Below, one piece after another: positions 49,378 to 60,000 of a stretch of DNA of 64,000 nucleotides; within the stretch, counting starts at the first letter, position 1; every line of letters starts with the position of its first letter. Both the position numbers and the translations under genes were made by a program. Source of the stretch: Adineta vaga (Eukaryota > Rotifera); assembly GCA_021613535.1 (NCBI GenBank), contig CP075493.1, forward strand, positions 9,734,001-9,798,000. Reading direction: 5' to 3'. The notes below the pieces were generated by a model that was given only the letters and a program-made list of their open reading frames with translations, had not been told where the DNA came from and did no database searches.

Positions 49378-51106
49378 TTAGAGAACAAAAGAAAAGAATA
49401 ATGTACAAAAAAAACAAACTGTTCGAAATGATGAAAATTTGTTCATAAAACCTGAAGATGATAAGGATTGAATAGATTGATATAAATTTCCATCACGTAA
49501 ATATAATTTAACTTCTTTACTCTGAACATGTGATCCATCTGTACAACGATAGGAACCAATATCAGTTGGACGAGAAGCAAGTATACTTAAAACAGTTACT
49601 GTTGCGTTAGGTAATTCAGTCGAGATTGTCATATGACTTGCATCGGACAGAAGTGGTTTACCATCTTTAACAAGAAAAGAAGATGAAAAATTTATGATAA
49701 TTTTGTTGTCGCATGAAATTTTACCTTTTAACCAAGTTATTTTATTACGTCGTACTCGATATTGTCCAGTAAAATTACAAAAAAATTCTGTTCTATCGCC
49801 AACTGAAATAAGAACATCACTTGGTTGAATATTCACAATAACATCTAGAGAAAAAGAGAAAGATTCAACAAATACGAACTTCAATATCTCATTTATTAGA
49901 ATGATATCTGTTTATGCTCGATTTTTAACTCAACCGTGATTATCTCTTCCTCTCCCTCTCTCTCTTTGTCGATAACATATGTTTGTTCTTTCCGATTCTT
50001 TTTTCATATAAACATTGAATACATATGTGTATATATCTGAAGTAATGATTCATTCTTTTTGATCCTCTCATGCTTTTACCTTCAACGACAAGTTTAACAT
50101 TAGATCGTGCTGAAATTTGACCATTTCTTTCGACAACATGACATTGATAATGAGCAGTATCGGATAAACGTATATCATTGATATGTAAATCCCATTTTGC
50201 AGGTGAAAGGCCATGATCAAAACTATAATAAGCAACACTAATACGAGAATCTTTCGTAATTAATGATTTGCCAACACTTAATGGTGATTGACCAGCATCA
50301 GTTATTTTATACCACATAACCTATTTCAATGATAATACTTAGCTTGATTTACTCATTCTTTAGAACTTACTCGTTCAGGATCCATAATTAATAAAACAGC
50401 TTTACAAGGCAATATCACGGATTGCTTTAATACACTCGTTATTATATGTTCCTGTTCCGATCCGGTTGATAATTCAAATGGTTGTTGCTCAATCGCTAGA
50501 GCACGATAAACATCTACATGAAACATAATAAAGAGATCAATAAATAGAGACCGGACATTGCATGTCTTTTTTTTGTCTTAGCTATTCTAAATGAATATTA
50601 GGGGAGAAATGATGATCTAACTTCTTCTTTTTCTTCTTCCTCAAAGATCATAGTCTGTGATTGTAGTATTTCTCTGAAATTAGACACGCAAGATGCTTGA
50701 AGCAACATCCGTTGTCCACTCCTACTTAGAAATTGTCTCTCCAATTGTTTTTCTTTCTATCACTTGAACAATATGTCACTAAAATTCAAGCGAGAAGAAG
50801 AAGAAGAAGAAGAATATTCTTAATGATGAATAAATAGAAAATTGAAAATAGCTTTTCTGAAGAACTGTTCAATTGAATCAATAAGACGATATTCATTACG
50901 TATACAAGACATGTTACTCTTTGGACTATTGATTGAAGAATCATTCACTATTTGCATATGGTGCTCAATTCAAACGATCAGCATTTGACGTCAAGTTACT
51001 GTTACATTGTATCGTTTCTTTTTTTTCCTAATAAAATTCAATATAAAATCATTTGCTACTTACGACTAGTGAAGATAAATAAGATCAAAGTAACAAAGTT
51101 AACCAT
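49378..51106 (-). CDS. Secreted or GPI-anchored immunoglobulin-superfamily protein, three Ig-like segments
   Basis: Exon 1 (ATG at 51106) is a signal peptide, MVNFVTLILFIFTS, followed by a 560-nt first intron. Next come a strand with QEHIITSVLKQSVILPCKAV, an exon starting VMWYKITDAG and ending with the Ig motif DTAHYQCHVVERNGQISARS (first Ig domain), and an exon with SVGDRTEFFCNFTGQYRVRR and KITWLKG. The last exon has LSILASRPTDIGSYRCTDGS, the D-x-G/A-x-Y-x-C pattern of a second Ig domain. The C terminus (LSSSGFMNKFSSFRTVCFFC, then a short hydrophobic tail) fits a GPI-attachment signal. The arrangement resembles lachesin/neurotrimin-type cell adhesion proteins, but no precise orthologue can be named. 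Confidence 0.75.
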
Positions 51107-53109
51107 CCGTAGTTCATAATTAATGATTTAATTGTTTGATTCGTTGTTGTTCAAAGTGAGGTGATCGTATTCTAATAATAATTTACGCGTGTGTAACTCA
51201 TCTACTGTCGAGGGAGCATTTTTATGGCAATTATGAGAGACGAATGAATGAAAGCAATAGAACTGAACAGTTCCTTCTTCCTTTTTCTCCCTCTCTCTTA
51301 CACGCTCTCTCTCTCGGTCTCTCTCTTTGCTCGTGTCGAAGAGAAAAAGAAAAGGAAGAAACGGATGATGACGAAAAAATGACTAGATCAACATGAATAC
51401 ATAAACAAAAGTAAATTGAAACATAAAGAATAAAAGACAGATAGACAGATATATAGAGATTTAATATGATCAATTGTTTCAGCATATGAAATAATGTATG
51501 AACATAAGATATTTTTAATCGTTTTTTTTTGTTTTCTTCTCTTCTTTTTTTTGTTGCAAATCTTTTTTTGTACATGTCCTTGAGTACCGTAAATCTTATA
51601 TTATTTCCTATTGAATATTTTCCAAATGACATGCTTGTCAATCATTATAGCTATTGTTCGTTAACCCGAAGGAAAAGCTTACAGTCAGTGTATATCATAT
51701 GATTAAAGGATATCACAAAAACGCCTCGCCTTGAAGCGACGAAAAGTAGGAGAAAAAAGGGAGAGAAAGAGGAAGAAGTCAATGCAATTTATTTGTCCAT
51801 GATTTCAATATTGACATGAATGAGAATGATTGACTTGGTTTTTTATTATTCTTAGACGAGTCAATCAATCTGAAAAGTCCTTCTAAGATTCTTCAGTTTC
51901 TTCGTTGATAGTTAGCTCCTACTGGTCTCTTATTCACCCCAGGGGTATGCTCTCTGACCACAGGGTGGTACATGATTGCATCATTGTATTACTGCTTTGT
52001 CTTGATTCTTTTCTTCATGATGATGATGTCAAAGTTGTATCTCGCTTGCACCATTTTTTCTTTCTTGTTCGAAATTTTGTCGATCTATTGGAAAAAGCGA
52101 GAATGAATACATATCTCACAAAATAGATTAATTGTCAAGCGGAAACGGATGCATAGTATCTCGCTTGAATTCTAATTAGTTTATATCTGTGATTAGAACT
52201 GGTCAAAAATAACAACAAGGATGTATGTTTGAGTAATTTTATTGATTTTAGTATTTGCTTATTGACCTTGAATATGATCGACAAAAAAAAGAATCATATT
52301 GAACAAGTCAGTGTTATATGATTAAGATTTCTATTCAATATTTTCTCTGAGAGTGAACGGATGCCTCTCCTCTTGATCGATAGGATGTTCAATGATGAAA
52401 AAAAAAGAAGAAGAAAATCATGTGTGATTATAATGAATGTCGAAAAGGAAAAAAGAATCTATGAAACAAAGAGAAAGAAAGCCGAGAAAAAAAGAATGAA
52501 AGAAAACGATAATTGGCATTTTCTTTTTCTCATTATATTGAAAAGCCCCAAGGGAATTTTGCTTGAATCTTCTAATCATTTGTATGCTAAACTATGACCC
52601 TGTAAATTGCTCATTCTAATATGTTACGATGACAAAAAGAAAGATCTTCTACATCGAAATCCTTTCTTTAGTTTACAAAAGATCATGTCAAGAATATGAT
52701 GAGGTCGGAAATCGAACAGTTGGATGTTTTAATGTCTGCTAATGAACACATCTAATAGAATCAGCAATTGTATTACAGACGGCTGCACGAGTATGGACAA
52801 TGTGTTACATGGAGAGTGAAGTTTTGTGAATAAATCATTCACGAATAAAATACAATGATTGCGTTCAGATAGATCTGTTATTCATCTTGATAGTATAAAT
52901 GGATGATGATTTAATCTTTGCAGATCTATTTTCTTGTCTCGAGCTTTCCTAACGAATATTTACCATCGGATATCATTGTTTATGTTTACAATATGAAATT
53001 CAATCATAATTCATATATCCAACTAATATATTTTTATGGAATGCAGTCAAATAAATAAAAAAAAATCAATAATTCTTCTTATTAATTATTTCTTTCTTTG
53101 CTCACAACT
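51107..53109. other. 2 kb without a recognisable gene
   Basis: Upstream of the Ig gene and downstream of the HAD phosphatase stop. A CT-rich stretch at 51285-51330, homopurine stretches near 52397-52505 and AATAAA-type signals near 53050 occur. Nothing coding can be defended. Confidence 0.5.
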
Positions 53110-53986
53110 TCAGTTAGATTGAAACGTCTTCCAAACTTCTTCCAAATCTATTTCTTCAAAATTCTTCACTGTTCGCCATGTTCCGTACTCTTCCAATGTT
53201 TCCTTCTTTGCTGATGTTAATATCCCAATACATTTTATTTGAGCCGTCACTGCAGCACGAACGCCTGCTATTGAATCTTCGAAAACGACACAAGCATTTT
53301 TATTAATATTCAAACGTTGAGTTAGTTCGAGATACATTTCTGGATTTGGTTTACCTTTTTTTGTGTTAAAAAGACAAACTCAAAAACTGATTTGAATGAT
53401 GTGATAGAGAAAGAAAACATACCAATTCCAAATTCTTCAGCAATAACAACAGCATCAAAAAATGTTTTTATATCAATTTTCAATAGATTCAATTCAAATT
53501 CTGTTACTTTTCGAGTTGCATTCGTTGCTAATCCTAATCATATAGAAAAAAAAATCGATTTCAATCATTATTGATTTCGTATGTTTACCAATTTTTAATT
53601 TTGATCGATTTTCTTGAATATAAGCAATAATTGTTTCTAAACCCTTGGTCGGTTGAAGGTTTTCTTGTGCTAATTGATAAAATAACAAATCTTTTTTCTC
53701 TCCTACATCTTTTCGTTTATCGTCGGATACATCTGGTAATAATGCACGCGTTATATCATCATTAAATCGACCTATATATGTATATAAATAAAGAAATCCA
53801 ATGATTCATCAATAATCTCTCTCTCTATCTCTATTTGCTTTTACCTGAAATATTTTTATCATAAAATTCTCTATCAATTTCTTGTTGATGAGTATTAATA
53901 TCAGCAAGAATTTTCTGCCAAGCTTGAAAGTGTATTGAATCGGAATCAGCTAATGTTCCATCGAGATCAAAGAGAATTCCGTACAT
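53110..53986 (-). CDS. HAD-superfamily (subfamily IA) phosphatase / beta-phosphoglucomutase-like
   Basis: Four exons, roughly 225 residues. Catalytic motifs are in order: MYGILFDLDGTLADSDS (motif I, DxDGT, nucleophile and acid/base Asp), LATNATRKVTEFEL (motif II Thr/Ser), IGKPNPEMYLELTQRL (motif III Lys) and CVVFEDSIAGVRAA (motif IV acidic pair). The cap is the small helical type between motifs I and II (AWQKILADINTHQQEIDREF). These hydrolases act on small phosphates such as sugar phosphates or pseudouridine monophosphate. Substrate not predictable. The ATG is 13 nt after an acceptor (tttttctag) and 122 nt after the stop of the upstream NT5DC gene on the same strand. Confidence 0.88.
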
Positions 53987-54108
53987 TATTTTGCTATTTT
54001 CTAGAAAAATTTCTTTATTTAAAATATAATAAATACTTTAATAAATATCATTCTATTCGTTTACAAAATACAAGAAAGTGAAAGGTTGGAGGGATATTTA
54101 TGTCATTC

Positions 54109-56533
54109 TTAGGTGGTGCTTGTTTTGAAACGCATTGCGTGTCGAACAGTTTTCATCAGAAGTAAATTAAGATCTGGTGTTGGTAAGACATTTTCATGTG
54201 GTAAAGCCATACGACGAGGAAAAAATATGTAATCAAGCTATATATAAGAGAGAAATAGTGGTAAACGTTGTAAAAACAAAGATCTTACGGGATAATTGAG
54301 AAAATTACAAACATTGGATGTGTAAATATCGGCAAAACGTGCTAAACGCCGATGAAAATAAGTCGGAACAGTATGGTACGGAAAATAGAACCGAAATAAG
54401 GATTGAGAAGATCACGAGATTTTGCTCTGGAAAATATAAATACGAAATATTATAAATCAGATAGAACAGTTTACCTTTCTTCTTCTTGTTCAGCTACCCA
54501 AGTTTTCATAACAAGATCTGCTTCTGAGCCGGGAATAACCTTGAATTAAAATTGAAATTTCGAGTTAAGTTCAACATAATCAATTATGGATTCTAATAAT
54601 CTTACTTGTAATTTATCGATAAGCCATTGAAGAACAGTTAACTAATAGAATCAATTTTAGTTTTATATATGAATCAATATAATCTTTACCCATCGTATTG
54701 TTTTTTGAAATGCATCTGAATTCATAATATTGATCTCATCCTTGTAGGAAAAAACAAGTCAATTATATATGTTCAATCGATATGAAACTACCTTACTTCA
54801 ACTTCTTCAAGAATCGCACCTGTTCTCCATCCATATTTGAGAAATAAATCCTAGAATATACAAATTTAATCATATTCATCATTATTCAAATAACAAATAA
54901 ACTTACTGCTAAATCACCATAGATATGATCACCAATATAGAGAACATCATTTCCTTGCCAATGTTTCATTTCTATTAAAGTCGTTAGATTACCCTGTAAA
55001 CAAAATCAAATCTGTAGAATACATTTCTTTCAAAAGAAAAAAAACATGAATAATTTACTTCAACATAAACTTTCCCATGTTCTATTTTCAGTACTCGATC
55101 CCATGATTTTGATTTTTTGCTTACATCAATTTCACGAAATGGTCTAAAAACATCAAAATGAACGTCAATTCAATACTTTATTCACTTCAAACCTTTTCTG
55201 TTCGGCAAAAAATGAAGGTTTCCGTGCTTGACATATAATTACATCGAAAAAATTTTGCCAATTATCTCCGAGCAAATAACTCATTCCAAGATTGACATAC
55301 CAGTAAGCACTATTAGTAATTAGGAAGATTTGTTTATTTGCATCATGAAGACGTTGTAAAAATGGTTTTAAACGAGGATTCTCTTCAAAATACATCTCTA
55401 TGAAAAGATTAGAATCCTATGTATGAAAATGAATATCTACTATTGATGAACTTACCGACGTTTTCTCCAACTTGACGATGCATCATTCCACTTTTATGAA
55501 ATGCACTAACTGCTTCCTAATAAATGAAATTGATAATTTTATATTTTCATTCAGATTATAACTTACTCGAACATCATAATGTACATATTCCGAAGCAAAT
55601 GGAATACTATTATCAATAAAATACTGAAGAAAACAAAAGGATTTTAGTGGAAGAAAAATCTAAAGATTTATTTATATTTATCTACTTGAGTAACATCACG
55701 TAGAAGTGTTATTTCAGAAATTGAAAATATATCAACATATTGAAACATATTCGATGTTCGTCCTAGATAACCCACAACGTCAACCGAGAGTTTCGTACCA
55801 TGATGTGCAGCAAGAACTTCTTCATCTGGTACGGCACGCATACCCCTATTACATGAATGAATAGTATTCAATTGAATTATTTGAAAACTATAAAGATTAC
55901 TTACTGATAAACAGTTCCTAATTGAATATTATGATAACTATCAACTTTCATTAACCAGCCACGTTTGATATCTAAATGTAAACCACGTGCACCCATGCCT
56001 GGTCGATAGCAGAAGTTCATAATATCATCAGGATACTATATAGAAAGAATAGATCTTGTTTCTATTAAGAAAGATTGTTTATTATAATTCTTACTCGTAA
56101 AGTTTTAACGAGAAATGTCTTTGCATTGTCATAAATTAATGAATGTAATGTTGATTTATAACGTGCTAAAGTATAATCTAAATAGAAGAACATTTATGTA
56201 TTCATGTCTAGTAGATGTATGAAAAAAGAATAACGAACCAAAATCAAAACCATATACTTTAATGTTTTGTAGATCTAATTCATTATTCGAAAAGATTCCA
56301 TTTGGATTGACTTTTTTCGAATAGGGATATGTTGAAGCTAATTACAAAGATGAAATATATATTCAAGAATAAAATAAAATAAATAATTATTTACAAAACG
56401 CTTCATGCTTTAATAACTCATAAAGTTGTTTTAATTCTTCTAATTGACGTGCTGCTTGTGTGATTGATCGACGAGGTGAAGTAAAGATTTCGGAGATAAA
56501 ACGATAATAATATTGTTTTCGACTGTTCAACAT
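54109..56533 (-). CDS. NT5DC2/NT5DC3-like HAD-type 5'-nucleotidase domain protein, with an apparent 1-nt frameshift
   Basis: About a dozen exons. It starts MLNSRKQYYYRFISEIFTSP and has motif I split by an intron (NIKVYGFDF | DYTLARYKS; DxDxT), RPGMGARGLHLDIKRG and GMRAVPDEEVLAAHHGTKL. Then follow MYFEENPRLKPFLQRLHDAN, KQIFLITNSAYWYVNLGMSY, NDVLYIGDHIYGDLADL (motif IV), and the C-terminal YFHRRLARFADIYTSNV and YIFFPRRMALPHE. The match is to the NT5DC family of purine-nucleotidase relatives, mostly mitochondrial or cytosolic with unclear substrates. At 54373-54377 the reading frame shifts between SIFRT and HTVPTYF. Human relatives read FRTxHNPTYF, so one C of an ACCCAT appears lost. Coding potential after the shift is well preserved, so this is either a recent lesion or a base-calling error. 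Confidence 0.88.
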
Positions 56534-56830
56534 CGTAGAAAATATGTACACAACTGAGATTCATAAATATTATGTTATATATTCTGTTTCTGTACGATTC
56601 TTAGTTTTAACAATGTTACATGACTGCTGCTGAGTTAATACAACCAGTTCGCGTGCTGATCAACAGAGGTCTATAGAAGGCAAGTCTGATTAGAGTAAGT
56701 TACAGAGAAAGAAAAATAGGACGTGAAAAACTTTTATTAATGGTTCAGTCTCAGCATGTCTGATTTGTAATAGCAAATATTGATAAAATTTCCGTTTTAT
56801 AACTGATTTCCGATGTACATCGGTACAAAT
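56534..56830. other. Short intergenic stretch upstream of the NT5DC gene
   Basis: 297 nt between the NT5DC start and the TAF4 stop, both minus strand. AT-rich, no motif noted. Confidence 0.4.
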
Positions 56831-57948
56831 TTATCTATTTGCATAAGCATACAATAATGTTTTTGATCGTCTTAAGATTGATTCATTTTCCATTACAACA
56901 ATTAAATCTTGAGTATTTCCTCGGACAATTCGAATTGGTTTGATCTTTTGTTCATTATCTGTTGTTTTCTGTCGTTTCAAACGACTTTCACGTAGAACAA
57001 GACATGCTGTTTCATCTGCTTCTCGTTGTCGTAAGTCCTCTAGTAAAGATAATCGATGATCACGTGGTGTTTGAATACATTTTTGTTCTCCATTATGTAC
57101 ATTCGTCGTTAATTCAACTTGTCGCTGATGAAATCGATCTATATTTAAATTTCGATTGGATTCTCCAGTTTGTGCTTTATTTAATTCGACTAAAAAACGA
57201 ATTTGTTCACGAACATTACTAGTCATTTCGTAGATATTTGAATTGAATAGACGTGTATCAAGTCGATGTTGAGCAAAGAAGTGAAGACGTCGAATGATAT
57301 ATGTGAGAAATGCATATAATGTTTGAAGAAAGACATGTTCACCACATTGACTTAAATGAAAATTCTTTCGTGCAAAACGATTAATTAATTTTTGTTGATA
57401 AATATTTGCATCTGGTCGAATATAAGGAACTAAGTCTTTTTGACACGATGAAGTAAGATCGATTAATTGAGGACATGATGGTGGAAGACGAAAATGAGCT
57501 TGTTGTAAAGATGGAAGTCGTGTTGAATCGGATGAATTAGAAATAACATTCTCAATACGAAAAAACACTCGTATGGTTTACTGATGCGTAAAAAAATGCT
57601 TACCGATGATGATGACGTTTGTAATGGAATTGATTTGAAGATTTCCCATGAATATGGATCATATTGATTTTGTTGAAGATATTGATGTGCTAATGGAATT
57701 GTTTCAACAAGAAAGAGAGTTAAACTATGTTTAATAGTCACATTTAGAATCTGTTGAACATTTTGAACAAATGTTTCGATAGTATATGATGTATTAAAAA
57801 GATGACGGACACATTCTTCAACATTCACGGTTAGATCATCATTTGTCTGTGTCGATGAACGTCCTTGATTAGGTTCACCTAATTTGATCAAACGTATTAA
57901 TCTCTCTCGAAGTTTTGAGATTGATTCAAGATGATGTACAGTCTCCAT
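56831..57948 (-). CDS. TAF4-like TFIID subunit (TAFH domain plus histone-fold C terminus)
   Basis: Two exons joined at a gtaagc ... gtattgag intron (about 57603-57552). The N-terminal part contains a TAFH/NHR1-type domain (EECVRHLFNTSYTIETFVQN and TIKHSLTLFLVETIPLAHQY). The C-terminal part has the TAF4 pattern: LQTLYAFLTYIIRRLHFFAQ, NVREQIRFLVELNKAQTGES, LLEDLRQREADETACLVL and SRLKRQK, corresponding to the TAF4 DVRAQLKFFEQL ... LRQRD ... GPRKKRK region that pairs with TAF12. The long Gln-rich regions of vertebrate TAF4 are absent, making a compact protein of about 355 residues. ATG at 57948 (METVHHLESISKLRERLIRL) is the first in-frame AUG. TAF4 is a scaffold of TFIID. Confidence 0.72.
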
Positions 57949-58324
57949 CAGTTCCAATGAATTAATTATCGAAATCAGTTGTCATTTTGAAAGAGAGATA
58001 TTTTAATTAAGCACTTTCTGTCGATTAGAAATGTTTTTCTAATCATATGTATTAGTGTAGGTTCAATCTTTTATCACTCGAATGATTGCAGACGACATCT
58101 GATGAAAATATTCGTTCGTTCTATCAACATAAATGAATATCAATACATTCAGTATGCTACGATTTAGAAGTTCTTTTGATTTAAAAATTAAACAATATTT
58201 AAGCAAAAAAGAGTCATGAATCAGTTCTTTGAATCTGAATCGATTATTCAAATGAGTCATTGTTTATTTGGCGACATATTTATACAATTGAGACGACAGA
58301 CGACTCTCTTCTTCTTTCATACAA
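57949..58324. promoter_or_regulatory. Divergent promoter region between TAF4 and ERO1
   Basis: 376 nt between the two start codons. A 66-codon open frame on the minus strand (58063-58260) is unsupported by any family and probably spurious. A TATTTATA-like element near 58273-58280, about 45 nt upstream of the ERO1 ATG, is a plausible core promoter. Confidence 0.4.
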
Positions 58325-59694
58325 ATGTCTCCACGAATTTGTTTGTCAATAACTTGTTTGATCTTATCTTGTTATTTAGTTACAAGTAATGAAGAATGTC
58401 AATTAACTAATAGTAACGAACAAATTGATGATTGTAATTGTCGAATATCTGATTTGAATGAACTTAATAATCAACGTCTTTATCCATTATTACATCAAAT
58501 AGTTACGAAAAATTATTTTCGATTTTTTCCAGTTAATCTACGTAAAAAATGTTTATTTTGGTCAGATGATGGTCAATGTTCACGTCGCACATGTGCAATA
58601 AAACCGTGTTCAATTGAAAACTTACCTGAAGCATTTCGTACTCGAACTGTTCACGAAAATGAACATTGTTCAACGGTTGATACAAATTCTTCACTTGGAT
58701 TAGTGAATAAAAATATTAGTGTAGTACATAAACAAACAATTGAAAATTGGATTCAATTCGATGATATTCAATCAGATAATTTTTGTGAAGTTGATGATGA
58801 AACTTCAATTGATATGGAATATATCGATTTATCAATCAATCTAGAACGTTATACCGGCTATACAGGTCCATCAACTCAACGAATCTGGTCTGCGATCTAT
58901 AATGAAAATTGTTTCTTTCTACCAGATTCGAAAATTTTCTATGATCTGCAACAAAAACGTTTAAATATCAATAAAATGTGTCTTGAAGGTCGAACATTTT
59001 ATCGTCTTATATCAGGCCTTCATACAAGTATAACCATACATTTATGTGCACAATATTTTTTTCCAACAGTTACCGGTGGTTATTCAGGTTCCGATGGACA
59101 TTGGGGTCCAAATTTGGAGGAATTTAAAATACGTTTTGATCCTGATTTAACAGCTGGTGAAGGTTCAAAATGGTTGAAGAATGTTTATTTTCTTTATTTA
59201 ATTGAATTACGTGCTATATATAAAGCACGTGAATTTTTTCAAAAGCAAACTTATTTTACAGGCAATGAAACGGATGATATCCATACGAAAGAATTAATCA
59301 TCAAGAACTTAATAAGAGAAATTGAACCATTTGCAAATTATTTTACGGAAGATAGATTATTTCAAAATGGCAATGATCTATTAAAATTTGAATTTAAACA
59401 ACATTTTAGAAATATCACTCGAATTATGGATTGTGTTGGTTGTGATAAATGTAGATTGTGGGGAAAATTACAAACCCAAGCACTAGGTAAGTACAGACAA
59501 AATTGATTTTCTTTATTAACAATCATTTTTTTGGCACTTCAGGTACAGCTTTGAAGATTCTCTTTACAAATAGCAATTCCATACAATTACAACGATCAGA
59601 AATTGTTGCATTGTTCAATGGATTCAATCGAATATCAACAAGTTTATATCATCTTGAACATACATTCAAATCATGCATTAAAAAAGAGAATTAG
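58325..59694 (+). CDS. ERO1: ERO1 endoplasmic reticulum thiol oxidase
   Basis: Two exons: a large first exon to about 59485 and a short second exon from about 59542. The N-terminal signal peptide (MSPRICLSITCLILSCYLVT) is followed by ECQLTNSNEQIDDCNCRISD, NYFRFFPVNLRKKCLFWSDD, the shuttle-cysteine region with CSRRTCAIKPC, YTGYTGPSTQRIWSAIYNEN (FAD-binding part), YRLISGLHTSITIHLCAQYF, GPNLEEFKIRFDP, and the active-site CxxC within DCVGCDKCRLWGKLQTQALG (CxxCxxC as in ERO1). Exon 2 has LKILFTNSNSIQLQRSEIVA and LFNGFNRISTSLYHL. Ero1 reoxidises PDI and passes electrons to oxygen, making disulphides and H2O2. About 437 residues, the usual length. Having just one intron is unusual, since animal ERO1 genes are normally split many times. 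Confidence 0.93.
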
Positions 59695-60000
59695 ACAAAA
59701 TAAAAAATTAATTACTAAACTTCTACATATAATCTCATCTATTTTACTTTCTTTTTTTGTGAATTCATGTTTCAAATATGGTACTTTCATAAATAAAGAA
59801 CTCGAATAATATGATTCTATTAATCGATCTGAAAATATTAAGAAAAAATTAATATTTGTTATCAGTTGTAAGATTTATCAATGGAAATAAAATAAAACAG
59901 ATGATTGAATGCACCAATAGAAAGAAAAAATAATAACATGAAAATACTAGTTACAGTATCATAATAGTAGAATAAAAATAAATAAATCTAAAAAATTGAA
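59695..60000. other. Short convergent 3' flanks (ERO1 and BLTP3)
   Basis: 306 nt of very AT-rich sequence with AATAAAGAA-, AATAAAATAAAA- and AATAAAAATAAATAAA-type poly(A) signals (about 59791, 59887 and 59972). Confidence 0.5.

Noticed and set aside
51231-51641. 136-codon minus-strand open frame
   Set aside because: Composition driven by CT/GA repeats. Chance reading in the region upstream of the Ig gene.
54366-54385. A hidden intron instead of a frameshift in NT5DC
   Set aside because: The two frames abut within 2 nt inside a conserved motif, leaving no room for an intron.
58063-58260. 65-residue open frame on the minus strand upstream of TAF4
   Set aside because: No family resemblance, ends in a stop before TAF4, and lies in the probable shared promoter with ERO1.
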